From: Candidatus Epulonipiscium sp.
Lineage (GTDB): Bacteria > Bacillota > Clostridia > Lachnospirales > Defluviitaleaceae
DNA length: 54,205 bases
Direction of reading: 5' to 3'
NCBI GenBank assembly: GCA_012519205.1
Contig: JAAYQR010000003.1
Location: 1-54,205 of the forward strand
The notes below the pieces were generated by a model, which saw only the letters and a list, made by a program, of their open reading frames with translations, did no database searches and was not told where the DNA came from. Of this stretch, positions 46,501 through 54,205 are shown piece after piece (the first letter of the stretch is position 1; every line of letters starts with the position of its first letter). The position numbers were made by a program, and so were the translations under genes.

Positions 46501-47940
46501 TTGAGAATTAACCATAATATACCGGCTTTAAGAACTTTAAATCAATTAGCAAGGACAAATTCCAAGATGGATAAGACCATGCAAAGACTTTCCTCAGGCC
46601 TTAGAATCAATAGTGCTGCAGACGATGCAGCAGGTCTTGCAATAGCTCAAAAAATGGATACCCAGGTAAGAGGATTAAAACAGGCTAATAGGAATGCCAT
46701 GGATGGAATTTCCCTTATTCAAACAGCAGAAGGGGCATTAAATGAGGTACATGCTATGCTTCAAAGGGTTCGTGAACTAGCCATTCAATCCTCTAATGGA
46801 ACTTTAACAGCAGAAGATAGAAAAGCCATCAATGATGAAGTTGACCAATTAAAACAAGAAATAAAAAGAATCTCGGATAACATTGAGTTTAATGAAAGAA
46901 AACTATTAAATGGTGAAATCGATAGAAGAGCTTTTTCAAATAATAAAAAGGTTGCAGATATTGTATCAATGAGTGATACAGTAGATCCTGGTAGCTACAC
47001 ATTTACTGTGGGCAAGGCGGCTACTCAAACCTATGTAGACTCAATAGCCAAATTTGATGTGCCAACTGGGGTATCAGGAAAAATCAATATTAATGGGGAA
47101 CAAGTAGAAATACTAGCGACCGATGATGCCCAAACTGCATTTGCAAAACTAAGAGATCTTTGTGATACAGTAGGAATCGATTTATTTAAATATGAATCTG
47201 GTTCAGATGAAAAGCTATCCATGGTGGTTAGGGAATATGGGGCTGTTGATTTAACCATAAAGGGAGATAAAGACTTATTAGTAAAATTAGGATTGCAAGA
47301 GGCCAATGCTAATTCTACCCCGGTTGCTGCTACTGAGGGAAACAATGTAGAGATTTCTGGGATTAGTGGAAGTTTTCCGCCAAATACAACTTATACCATA
47401 GAGGGAAACCGTATAGTTTTCCAGGCTAGCGAAGGATTTCAGCTAATTGCTGAGGGCTCCATTAATATACTAGATCCTGAAGATTTAGAAACTCCTAAAG
47501 AGGCAGGTCCAACAGGGGAGGTAACCCTTGATATTCTAGAAACTGGTCCCTTAGATTTACAAATAGGGGCTAATGAAGGACAGTTTATGCAGGTTCGTAT
47601 CCAAAATCTATCCCCAACTTCCCTAGGATTAGATAATATGAATCTAAATACTACGGAATCTTCCCAAAGAACGATTACTATTGTAGATGATGCTATTGAG
47701 CAAATATCTTCTGTTCGTTCTAAGTTAGGGGCATACCAAAACCGTCTAGAGCACACCGTAGCAAACCTAGACGTAGCTGCAGAAAATATGACCTCATCCC
47801 TATCTAGAATTCAAGATGCGGATATGGCAGCGGAAATGGCAGAATACACCCAAAAGAATATTTTATCCCAGGCTGGAACTTCCATGCTTGCTCAAGCTAA
47901 TCAAAGGCCTGCGCAAATATTACAACTACTTCAAGGATAA
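46501..47940 (+). CDS. fliC: Flagellin
   Basis: 479 residues. Conserved D0/D1 N-terminus (MRINHNIPALRTLNQLART, LSSGLRINSAADDAAGLAI) and C-terminus (SSLSRIQDADMAAEMAEYTQ, NILSQAGTSMLAQANQ, ending QILQLLQG). The central ~190 residues (150-350) are a variable surface domain. It has a cysteine in LRDLCDTVG, unusual for flagellins. TTG start behind ggtaggtg. Transcribed from an internal sigma-D promoter, with the fliS-like gene following 11 bp later. Confidence 0.97.
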   Translation: MRINHNIPALRTLNQLARTNSKMDKTMQRLSSGLRINSAADDAAGLAIAQKMDTQVRGLKQANRNAMDGISLIQTAEGALNEVHAMLQRVRELAIQSSNGTLTAEDRKAINDEVDQLKQEIKRISDNIEFNERKLLNGEIDRRAFSNNKKVADIVSMSDTVDPGSYTFTVGKAATQTYVDSIAKFDVPTGVSGKININGEQVEILATDDAQTAFAKLRDLCDTVGIDLFKYESGSDEKLSMVVREYGAVDLTIKGDKDLLVKLGLQEANANSTPVAATEGNNVEISGISGSFPPNTTYTIEGNRIVFQASEGFQLIAEGSINILDPEDLETPKEAGPTGEVTLDILETGPLDLQIGANEGQFMQVRIQNLSPTSLGLDNMNLNTTESSQRTITIVDDAIEQISSVRSKLGAYQNRLEHTVANLDVAAENMTSSLSRIQDADMAAEMAEYTQKNILSQAGTSMLAQANQRPAQILQLLQG

Positions 47941-47951
47941 GGGGATAATCT

Positions 47952-48416
47952 ATGATGGAAAATAAGACCGCACAGGTTGTCAATGCAAGCCCGGGTCAAC
48001 TTATAGTGATTACTTATGAGCTTATTATTGGAACCTTAGAAGATGCAAAAAACCAAATTCCAGTGGAAGATGAAAAAAAGTTTAAAAGGGCTCTAGATAA
48101 AGCTCAAAGGCTTCTCAGAGAACTTATAGATGCCTTAGATTTATCCTATGATATTTCCCATGATTTAATGGCAATGTATTTATACATTAATAAGACAATA
48201 ATCAATGCCTATGTGACTAGGAAAAAAGAGCCTATAGAAGAAACAATAAAGATTTTAAAAACCCTTCTTAAAGGTTGGGAAGAAGTAGCAGCCGTAGAAG
48301 AAAAAAATCCCCCTGTGGTTGAAAATGCTCAGCAAATATATGCAGGATTAACCTATGGAAAAGGAAGTTTAAACGAATCTGTAGTGGAAGAAAAAAATAG
48401 AGGATTTAAGGCATAA
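47952..48416 (+). CDS. fliS: Flagellar export chaperone FliS
   Basis: 154 residues. FliS pattern: N-terminal NKTAQVVNASPGQLIVITYELII, helix bundle with LLRELIDALDLSYDISHDLMAMYLYINKTIINA, and TLLKGWEEV. It binds the flagellin C-terminus before export, consistent with its place directly after fliC. The tail of ~30 residues beyond the usual length is variable. Confidence 0.9.
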   Translation: MMENKTAQVVNASPGQLIVITYELIIGTLEDAKNQIPVEDEKKFKRALDKAQRLLRELIDALDLSYDISHDLMAMYLYINKTIINAYVTRKKEPIEETIKILKTLLKGWEEVAAVEEKNPPVVENAQQIYAGLTYGKGSLNESVVEEKNRGFKA

Positions 48417-48429
48417 TAAACCAAAGTAT

Positions 48430-48466
48430 AAAAAGAGTTTATGTTAATGAGCATAAACTCTTTTTT
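48430..48466 (+). terminator. Terminator of flagellin operon
   Basis: AAAAGAGTTTATG (48431-48443) / CATAAACTCTTTT (48452-48464) then T's. Confidence 0.92.
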
Positions 48467-48559
48467 GGGCTTTAATTTATTTTGGATAAGCCATATGAAT
48501 AAAATACCAACCATTGGACTATACTTATATTAGCAAAGTTATCCAAGGAGGTATTATTT

Positions 48560-48844
48560 TTGAACCCTATCGTAGCCACCGGGAAAAAGGGATTTTTCCC
48601 CTTTAAATTAAAAATAAAAAAGGCATATCCACCTACAGAAGAAGAGGAAATCAAAAATGCGCTTCGAAAAATTAAAAATGAAATCGATTTGGCTTATCAT
48701 AGATTTGAAAATGCTATGGACAAAGAATTAGTAGATAGCTGTATATACGAAATGAAAGCTCTTCAAAAAAAGTACGAATTCTACTTAAAGAAAGCTAAAG
48801 AAAAGGATATATCTTTATTAAAAGAATGGGAGCAGACCTCATAA
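48560..48844 (+). CDS. yaaL: DUF2508 family protein YaaL
   Basis: 94 residues matching DUF2508 (EEEEIKNALRKIKNEIDLAYHRFENA, and a C-terminal CIYEMKALQKKYEFYLKKAKE). Unknown role. In Bacillus it sits between recR and bofA, which supports the call. TTG start behind aaggagg. Upstream, TTGGATAA (48481-48488) can pair with TTATCCAA (48539-48546) around a 50-base loop. Confidence 0.88.
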   Translation: MNPIVATGKKGFFPFKLKIKKAYPPTEEEEIKNALRKIKNEIDLAYHRFENAMDKELVDSCIYEMKALQKKYEFYLKKAKEKDISLLKEWEQTS

Positions 48845-48868
48845 TATCTATTATTCAGGGGGGATACT

Positions 48869-49129
48869 ATGGAAGGCAATGGTATTTTGATTTTTTTAAT
48901 AATAGCTGGAGGTATTATTTTAACCTTTATGATTTTCCCAAAGCCTTTAAAACTTATTTTAAGGGCTATTCTACAGGGATTAGGAGGCTTAGTAGGGTTT
49001 TTTGTGTTAAATTTTATTTTATCTCCCATAGGGTGGTCAGTGGGAATTAATTGGACCACTATGCTTATAGTCGGGATATTGGGCATTCCGGGATTCATTT
49101 TTCTATATCTTTTAAATATCTTTTTATAA
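48869..49129 (+). CDS. bofA: Pro-sigma-K processing inhibitor BofA family protein
   Basis: 86 residues with about three membrane helices. The C-terminal part (GWSVGINWTTMLIVGILGIPGFIFLYLL) matches BofA, which in Bacillus restrains SpoIVFB during sporulation. Follows yaaL by 24 bp. Its presence suggests a spore former, although BofA-like proteins also occur elsewhere. Confidence 0.88.
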   Translation: MEGNGILIFLIIAGGIILTFMIFPKPLKLILRAILQGLGGLVGFFVLNFILSPIGWSVGINWTTMLIVGILGIPGFIFLYLLNIFL

Positions 49130-49302
49130 TACCGATTTATATTTTTTGCTAACCATTGTTAAACATTTAACCATGGTAAAAACAAGAAGTATTCACATAC
49201 ATATAGGAATTTTAACTTAGCTATTACACCATACATATGTAAGGCAAGTTTTTACAATCACTCGAACTAATACATCCATTTTTATATTAATGGGTTCACT
49301 TA

Positions 49303-49331
49303 TTGACATGAGATTTTTGCAATGATAGACT
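49303..49331 (+). promoter_or_regulatory. glgA promoter
   Basis: -35 TTGACA (49303-49308), 17 bp, -10 TAGACT (49326-49331). An upstream dyad, ACCAT-tGTTAA / TTAAC-cATGGT (49153-49181), lies in the same 265-bp gap after bofA. No gene was seen in the gap. Confidence 0.65.
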
Positions 49332-49394
49332 TAGATAGCATATAATTTCAAAGGTATACATTAGTGTGTAAAAGTAAAAATGGGGGTTGTTTTA

Positions 49395-50831
49395 ATGGCT
49401 AATAATAAAAAAATATTATTTGTTTCTTCGGAGGCTTCACCCTTTGCAAAAACAGGGGGGCTTGGGGATGTTGCAGGGGCTCTTCCATATGCTTTAAAAA
49501 AGTTAGGAGTAGATGTTAGGATAGTTATACCAAGGTACAAATGTATTCCTAAAGAATACACTAAGGACTCAAAATTAAAAGAAGAATATACAGTTTATCT
49601 AGATTGGAGAAAGCAATCTGCCTCTATTTACGAATATGATAATGGATTGCCGGTGTATTTTGTGGAAAATGATTATTACTTTGGAAGAGAAGGCTTATAT
49701 GGATATCATGACGATCATGAAAGATTTGCCTTTTTTTGTAAGGCGGTTTTAGAAATGCTTCCTAAAATAGACTTTATACCTGATATTATCCATTGTAATG
49801 ACTGGCAAACAGGTCCTATTTGCATCCTTCTCAACGAAATCTATAAAAGAAATGATACATACAAATCCATATCCTCCTTATTTACTATACATAATATACA
49901 GTATCAAGGCATATTTGGGAGGGAAACCCTAAGTATGCTAGGGCTCTCTGATTGGTATTTTAATTCCGAAAGGATGGAATACTACGGGAATATAAGCTAT
50001 ATGAAGGCAGGGTTAATATATGCTGATGCCATAAGTACGGTTAGCAACACCTATGCAAAAGAAATAAAAACCTATGAATATGGCTATGGATTAGAAGGCA
50101 TACTTCAAAAAAGAAGTAGCAATCTTTATGGCATTATAAATGGTATTGATTATAAACTATATAATCCCGAAACCGATAAAAATATTTATTTTCCATATTC
50201 TAAAGAAAATATTAAATTAAAAGAAAATAATAAAAGAGCCCTTCAAAAGGAACTTAATCTCCCCCAGAGGGATGTACCCGTTATAGGTATTGTATCTAGA
50301 TTAGTGGATCAAAAGGGATTTAATTTAATAGCGGAACAAATTAATGAACTTATGAAAGAGGATATCCAACTTATAGTTTTAGGAACGGGACAAGAGGGAT
50401 ATGAAAACCTATTTATCTATATGGAGAAAACTTTCCCTGATAAGGTAAGAGCTAAAATCTTATTTAATCTAAATTTAGCCCAAAAAGTTTATGCAGGCAG
50501 TGATTTGTTTTTAATGCCGTCTCTATTTGAACCCTGTGGTCTTGGACAACTAATGAGTCTAAGATATGGTACTATTCCTATTGTTAGAAACACAGGGGGA
50601 TTGGCAGATACCATACAGGCATTCGATGAAGAAAGAGGAGTCGGCAATGGCTTTGTATTCAACGATTATAACTCCTGGGCAATGATGCAGGAAATAAAAA
50701 GGGCCATTCATATCTATTATCAAAAAATAAGCTGGGAAAAACTAATACAAAATGCTATGGATTCCGATTATTCCTGGGAGGATTCTGCTCAAAAATATAT
50801 AAATTTATATGAAACCATAGGGCATTTATAA
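49395..50831 (+). CDS. glgA: Glycogen synthase GlgA
   Basis: 478-residue GT5 family enzyme that adds glucose from ADP-glucose to glycogen. N-terminal KTGGL motif (19-23) in SPFAKTGGLGDV. Catalytic C domain with GIVSRLVDQKGF and FEPCGLGQLMSLRYGTIP. The frame extends to 49380, but ggggg before the ATG at 49395 and the conserved start favour this one. glgC/D/B are not nearby, so it is isolated from its pathway. Confidence 0.95.
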   Translation: MANNKKILFVSSEASPFAKTGGLGDVAGALPYALKKLGVDVRIVIPRYKCIPKEYTKDSKLKEEYTVYLDWRKQSASIYEYDNGLPVYFVENDYYFGREGLYGYHDDHERFAFFCKAVLEMLPKIDFIPDIIHCNDWQTGPICILLNEIYKRNDTYKSISSLFTIHNIQYQGIFGRETLSMLGLSDWYFNSERMEYYGNISYMKAGLIYADAISTVSNTYAKEIKTYEYGYGLEGILQKRSSNLYGIINGIDYKLYNPETDKNIYFPYSKENIKLKENNKRALQKELNLPQRDVPVIGIVSRLVDQKGFNLIAEQINELMKEDIQLIVLGTGQEGYENLFIYMEKTFPDKVRAKILFNLNLAQKVYAGSDLFLMPSLFEPCGLGQLMSLRYGTIPIVRNTGGLADTIQAFDEERGVGNGFVFNDYNSWAMMQEIKRAIHIYYQKISWEKLIQNAMDSDYSWEDSAQKYINLYETIGHL

Positions 50832-50889
50832 GATTCAATCAAAGCTTTATCTGATTTACTCAAACCATAAAAAGAATGAAAATCTATCT

Positions 50890-50931
50890 TCCCTCATATA
50901 TTTGTACAAACAGATATATGGGGGACTTTTT
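50890..50931 (+). terminator. Hairpin sequestering Shine-Dalgarno of YkvI-like gene
   Basis: TCCCTCATATAT (50890-50901) pairs with ATATATGGGGGA (50914-50925): 12 pairs, one T-G, 12-base loop, then CTTTTT and ATG at 50932. The GGGGGA Shine-Dalgarno is inside the 3' arm. It may also terminate glgA. Confidence 0.8.
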
Positions 50932-52008
50932 ATGAAAAAAACAAAATCTTCTACAATGGAAATAGCTAGTGTATATATAGGAACAGTTATAGGGGCCGGT
51001 TTTGCTTCGGGACAAGAAATAATACAGTTTTTCACTTCCTATGGTTCGAAAGGAATCTATGGAATACTATTAGCGGGGGTTATATTTTCACTTTTAGGGT
51101 GGGCAATTTTAGAGATAGTGTATGTTAGAAAAATAAATGACTATCGTAATTTTATCCATCTAATGATGGGGGAATTTCTAGGAAATATAATGGAATGGAT
51201 TGTTGCTTTATTTATGTTTATTATTTTTTGTACCATGCTCGCGGGGACTGGGGCCTTGCTTAGGCAGCAATTTCATATTCCTATGCAGGTGGGCATATTT
51301 CTTATGGCTGGTTTATCTGTTATAGTTTTTATGTATGATATAAAAGGAATTATAATTGTGAATTATATTTTAGCACCTTTGCTTTTAATAGGCGGTATTC
51401 TTCTTGGGATATATATTATAGTTTTTAGGGATGTGGCAGTTTTTTCATCTGCTACTTCTATATTTAGATTAATCACAAGAAACTGGATAACCTCTTCTAT
51501 TTTATATGTATCTTATAATACGATTACCGCAGTAGTTATTTTAACTGGCCTTCTTCCAATTATTCATTCTAAAAAAGAAGCAAAATGGGGGGGCATTTTA
51601 GGAGGGGCAGCCCTTGGGGTATTGGGTCTTTGCGTAGGGCTTGGAACCTTAATTTACTATAACAATATAAGAAATTTAGAAATACCTATATTGGGAATTG
51701 TAATGGGTTATGGAACCTTTGCCCAATATGTATATTTCTTTGTTTTAATTGCGGCTATATTTACCACAGCAATTGCTAATGGATATGGGTTTTTAAAAAG
51801 GGTTTCTATGGAATTTAAAATGCCTTTAAAAAAGATAACCCCTCTATTTATAATAGCCTCGATGGTTTTTGCCCAAGTTGGTTTTTCAAAAATGGTAGAA
51901 AAGCTTTATACTTTATTTGGCTATGTGGGAATTTTCGAGGTATTGGTGATATTAATATACTTTATAAGTAGAAAGGTTAACAAGATTAAGAAAAGAATAC
52001 TACGATAA
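50932..52008 (+). CDS. YkvI-family membrane transporter
   Basis: 358 residues with about ten membrane helices. The N-terminus EIASVYIGTVIGAGFASGQEI is the LeuT-fold-type first helix pattern of the YkvI family, probable amino-acid or ion symporters of unknown substrate. The frame opens at 50902, but the GGGGGA at 50920-50925 points to the ATG at 50932. Basic C-terminal tail. Confidence 0.8.
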   Translation: MKKTKSSTMEIASVYIGTVIGAGFASGQEIIQFFTSYGSKGIYGILLAGVIFSLLGWAILEIVYVRKINDYRNFIHLMMGEFLGNIMEWIVALFMFIIFCTMLAGTGALLRQQFHIPMQVGIFLMAGLSVIVFMYDIKGIIIVNYILAPLLLIGGILLGIYIIVFRDVAVFSSATSIFRLITRNWITSSILYVSYNTITAVVILTGLLPIIHSKKEAKWGGILGGAALGVLGLCVGLGTLIYYNNIRNLEIPILGIVMGYGTFAQYVYFFVLIAAIFTTAIANGYGFLKRVSMEFKMPLKKITPLFIIASMVFAQVGFSKMVEKLYTLFGYVGIFEVLVILIYFISRKVNKIKKRILR

Positions 52009-52114
52009 ATAGATGTTATTGAAATCATGAATAAGATATAGTACCATATATACACAAATGTCTATATTTTTTTGTTTGCCATAAGGTGAACAAATCACAT
52101 TAGGGGGAAAAGAC

Positions 52115-53284
52115 TTGGATAGGAAAGGACAAATTATTTCTCTTATTCTTCTATTTATAACAGTAGGTATTTTAATTTATTCTGAGGTTTCGGGCAGCAA
52201 TCTCCACCTTTCTTTTATAAATGGAAATCAGCCTACTCTCCATTTAGAAAAAAAATGGTTGGACATAGATACTGGCAGCAATCCAATTTTTAATGTTTAT
52301 TATAATGACCTTATACAATGCAGTTCAGATGGAATCAAAAGAATATCCCAAGATGGAAATGAAATTTGGAATCAGACATATTCTATGGTTTCACCTAGAT
52401 TAGTGGTTAATGAACCTTATATTGTAGTGGCTGAAGAAGGCGGAAAAAAAGCATATGTGCTCAATGATAAAGGATTGCTTTATGAGAAGACAGTAGAAGA
52501 ACCCATTATTTATTTTTCTATTAGTTCCACGGGATATCTATCCATTATCGGGGAAACAAAGGATGGCCATAAAATCAAAGCATATGATAGTAAGGGAAAT
52601 GACATAGGCATTGATAGAACCACCTATATAGAAGATGCGGGATACCCACTATGTGCTATCGTATCCAATGATGGGAATACCATGCCTATAAGTTATTTGA
52701 CCCCCACAAATAATAAATTAAAATCAAATTTAATATTTCTTGATTTGGGGGATGAAGGCATATTTAAAAAAGATCTCATAGATTTTGGTTTTAAAAAAGA
52801 AGATACAATCATACCGACCCTAATTTATTTAAAAAATAATAATTTAGTTGCCATAGGGGACGATAGGATAATATGGATTGATGAAAACAAAAAGATAAAA
52901 GAAGAGATTTTAAATAATCGTATACAATCAATTCCTTGGAACATAGAAAGCAAAAGGAATTTATCATCGTATATAGTGTTAGCTCTTGCAGAGGCAATTC
53001 CAGGGAAACAAGGGAAAGATGAAGGGAGTATTATTTTTTATAGTATGAAGGGTGAAAAAGAATATGTCTTTGATGCTAAGGGAAGTGTTACATATCTATA
53101 TGGGGATAATGATATAGTTGTAGTGGGGCTTGATAGAACCTTTTACGGATTGGATACAAAGGGGAAGGAACTTTTTAAATACACTGCCTTAAAAGATGTA
53201 GTGGATATTTTGCCATTAAAAAATGGTAAAAAGTTAGCCCTGATTTCTAGGGACTCTGTAGATTTAATGGAAATTAAAAGATAA
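52115..53284 (+). CDS. DUF5711 family membrane-anchored beta-propeller protein
   Basis: 389 residues: one N-terminal membrane helix (~7-25), then repeated beta blades of PQQ/quinoprotein type (e.g. DGIKRISQDGNEIWNQ, DRTFYGLDTKGKELFKY). DUF5711 in clostridia, unknown function, usually next to a CvpA gene as here. TTG start behind taggggg. Confidence 0.8.
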   Translation: MDRKGQIISLILLFITVGILIYSEVSGSNLHLSFINGNQPTLHLEKKWLDIDTGSNPIFNVYYNDLIQCSSDGIKRISQDGNEIWNQTYSMVSPRLVVNEPYIVVAEEGGKKAYVLNDKGLLYEKTVEEPIIYFSISSTGYLSIIGETKDGHKIKAYDSKGNDIGIDRTTYIEDAGYPLCAIVSNDGNTMPISYLTPTNNKLKSNLIFLDLGDEGIFKKDLIDFGFKKEDTIIPTLIYLKNNNLVAIGDDRIIWIDENKKIKEEILNNRIQSIPWNIESKRNLSSYIVLALAEAIPGKQGKDEGSIIFYSMKGEKEYVFDAKGSVTYLYGDNDIVVVGLDRTFYGLDTKGKELFKYTALKDVVDILPLKNGKKLALISRDSVDLMEIKR

Positions 53285-53299
53285 ATTTGGGGGAGAGAT

Positions 53300-53992
53300 A
53301 TGAACATTATAGATGCCATTATAATATTAGTTTTTTTAGTAAATGGATATATTGCCTATAAAAGAGGATTTATCCTCTCTCTTTTTAAACTGATTTCTTT
53401 GATGATTTCTATTTTTTTAGCCAGTAAATTATATCCTATAGTAAGTGCCTTTTTAAGGAACACCACTCCCCTATACGATAAAATAAAAACCCAAATTGCT
53501 TCTACTATTTTAATACAAAATGGGGTTGAAACTAGTACTTTAACTGGGCAAAGTGATGTTATCAATAGTTTATGGACACCTAATTCTATAAAAAATGCCT
53601 TGATTGAAAATAATAATCCGGAGGTATATGGGATTTTAAATGTTGGTGGATTGAAGGAGTATATTGCAGGATACATTGCCAACATATGTATTAATATCAT
53701 ATCTATGATTATTGTTCTCTTGGTTGTTACTATTGGTATTAGAATCATCATAGGTATATTGGATATCATGGCAAAATTACCTATCCTCAATTCGATTAAT
53801 AATCTTTTTGGGCTTGCCTTTGGATTAGTATCTGGGCTTTTACAGCTTTGGATAGTATTTACTATTATTTTTATATTTCAAGCTAATCCTACATTCGAAA
53901 AATTTTTTGTATATATGACAGAAAGCACATTAGCTAAGTTCATATATGAATACAATTTGCTTTTAGAATGGGTTATAGGATTGTTTATATAG
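53300..53992 (+). CDS. CvpA family membrane protein
   Basis: 230 residues with about four to five membrane helices. The start IIDAIIILVFLVNGYIAYKRGFI and a second GLAFGLVSGLLQLWIVFTIIFIF region fit CvpA, which has a role in envelope homeostasis in other bacteria. ATG behind ggggga. Last gene before the right rRNA operon. Confidence 0.85.
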   Translation: MNIIDAIIILVFLVNGYIAYKRGFILSLFKLISLMISIFLASKLYPIVSAFLRNTTPLYDKIKTQIASTILIQNGVETSTLTGQSDVINSLWTPNSIKNALIENNNPEVYGILNVGGLKEYIAGYIANICINIISMIIVLLVVTIGIRIIIGILDIMAKLPILNSINNLFGLAFGLVSGLLQLWIVFTIIFIFQANPTFEKFFVYMTESTLAKFIYEYNLLLEWVIGLFI

Positions 53993-54009
53993 CTTTATAA
54001 AAATTTTTA

Positions 54010-54038
54010 TTGACAAGGAACTTTAGATTTGATATAAT
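54010..54038 (+). promoter_or_regulatory. rRNA operon promoter (right)
   Basis: Perfect -35 TTGACA (54010-54015), 17 bp, perfect -10 TATAAT (54033-54038), about 130 bp before the 16S start. No tRNA lies between it and 16S, unlike the left operon. Confidence 0.93.
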
Positions 54039-54071
54039 CATTTTTGCTGTGATTGACACAACAAGTTCAAA

Positions 54072-54196
54072 TTGATCTTTGAAAACTAAACAGCACAAAC
54101 CAAACCCATCAATTCTTAAAGAATTGTATAAAAGATTTCAAAACGCAAGCATCATCTTGCAAAGGATATTAACATGAGAGTTTGATCCTGGCTCAG
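54072..54196. repeat. Right arm of rRNA-leader inverted repeat
   Basis: The reverse complement of bases 1-125 with one mismatch (54078). Holds boxA-like ctttgaaaact and the leader hairpin region. Confidence 0.95.
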
Positions 54197-54205
54197 GATG
54201 AACGC
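54170..54205 (+). rRNA. rrs: 16S rRNA, 5' end only (right operon)
   Basis: agagtttgatcctggctcag begins at 54177, and the mature 5' end is set about seven bases earlier. The gene runs off the right edge. Confidence 0.95.

Noticed and set aside
48826-49050. 74-residue plus-strand frame overlapping yaaL and bofA
   Set aside because: Out of frame with both, no Shine-Dalgarno, and bofA has a clear match in the other frame.

Overview
The window is a low-GC, AT-rich stretch of a Firmicutes chromosome carrying its replication origin. Gene order, Shine-Dalgarno sequences, frequent TTG/GTG starts, spore genes (bofA, soj/spo0J, noc) and clostridial families (DUF5711, DUF3881, DUF4446, ThiT with a TPP riboswitch, YkvI-type transporter) point to a motile, probably spore-forming member of the Clostridia. 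The genus cannot be fixed from the sequence alone.

Layout. Both ends are the first bases of 16S rRNA genes, pointing outward, each with its own -35/-10 promoter, so the window is the interval between two divergent rRNA operons. From oriC (about 8.9-10.7 kb) the left arm reads leftward: dnaA, dnaN, yaaA, recF, remB-like, gyrB, gyrA, then a C39-like peptidase, tRNA-Ser and the left rRNA operon. The right arm reads rightward: rpmH, rnpA, yidD, yidC, jag, mnmE, mnmG, rsmG, noc. It is then broken by a three-gene lagging-strand cassette (18.3-21.1 kb) before degS/degU-like, argS, a lipid kinase, parS-parA-parB and DUF4446.

From 28 to 38 kb lies a looser accessory zone. It holds a UPF0180-like gene, thiT with a TPP riboswitch, a secreted copper-amine-oxidase-N-domain protein beside a TetR regulator with a repeated operator array, a HAD phosphatase, an HD-GYP protein, ArsR, MarR and TetR regulators, three tRNA genes, several tiny genes and a CAP-domain protein. 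From 39 kb the conserved block tadA-ffs-dnaX-ybaB-recR resumes. In Bacillus it continues directly into yaaL-bofA-rrn. Here a flagellar block (FliK-like 1121-residue protein, 55-residue protein, flagellin, FliS) with two sigma-D-type promoters sits between recR and yaaL-bofA, followed by glgA, a YkvI-type transporter, DUF5711 and CvpA genes and the right rRNA operon.

The most interesting signals are regulatory. (1) Four or five small or accessory genes have their Shine-Dalgarno sequence or start codon buried in the 3' arm of a terminator-like hairpin. (2) The thiT riboswitch has readable, mutually exclusive helices. (3) A 15-bp operator array covers the TetR start site, with a related half-site pair upstream of the neighbouring secreted-protein gene. 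(4) The flagellar block has sigma-D promoters, one lying inside a small gene. (5) The Noc homologue lacks the N-terminal membrane-binding helix. No mobile element, CRISPR array or obvious pseudogene was seen.
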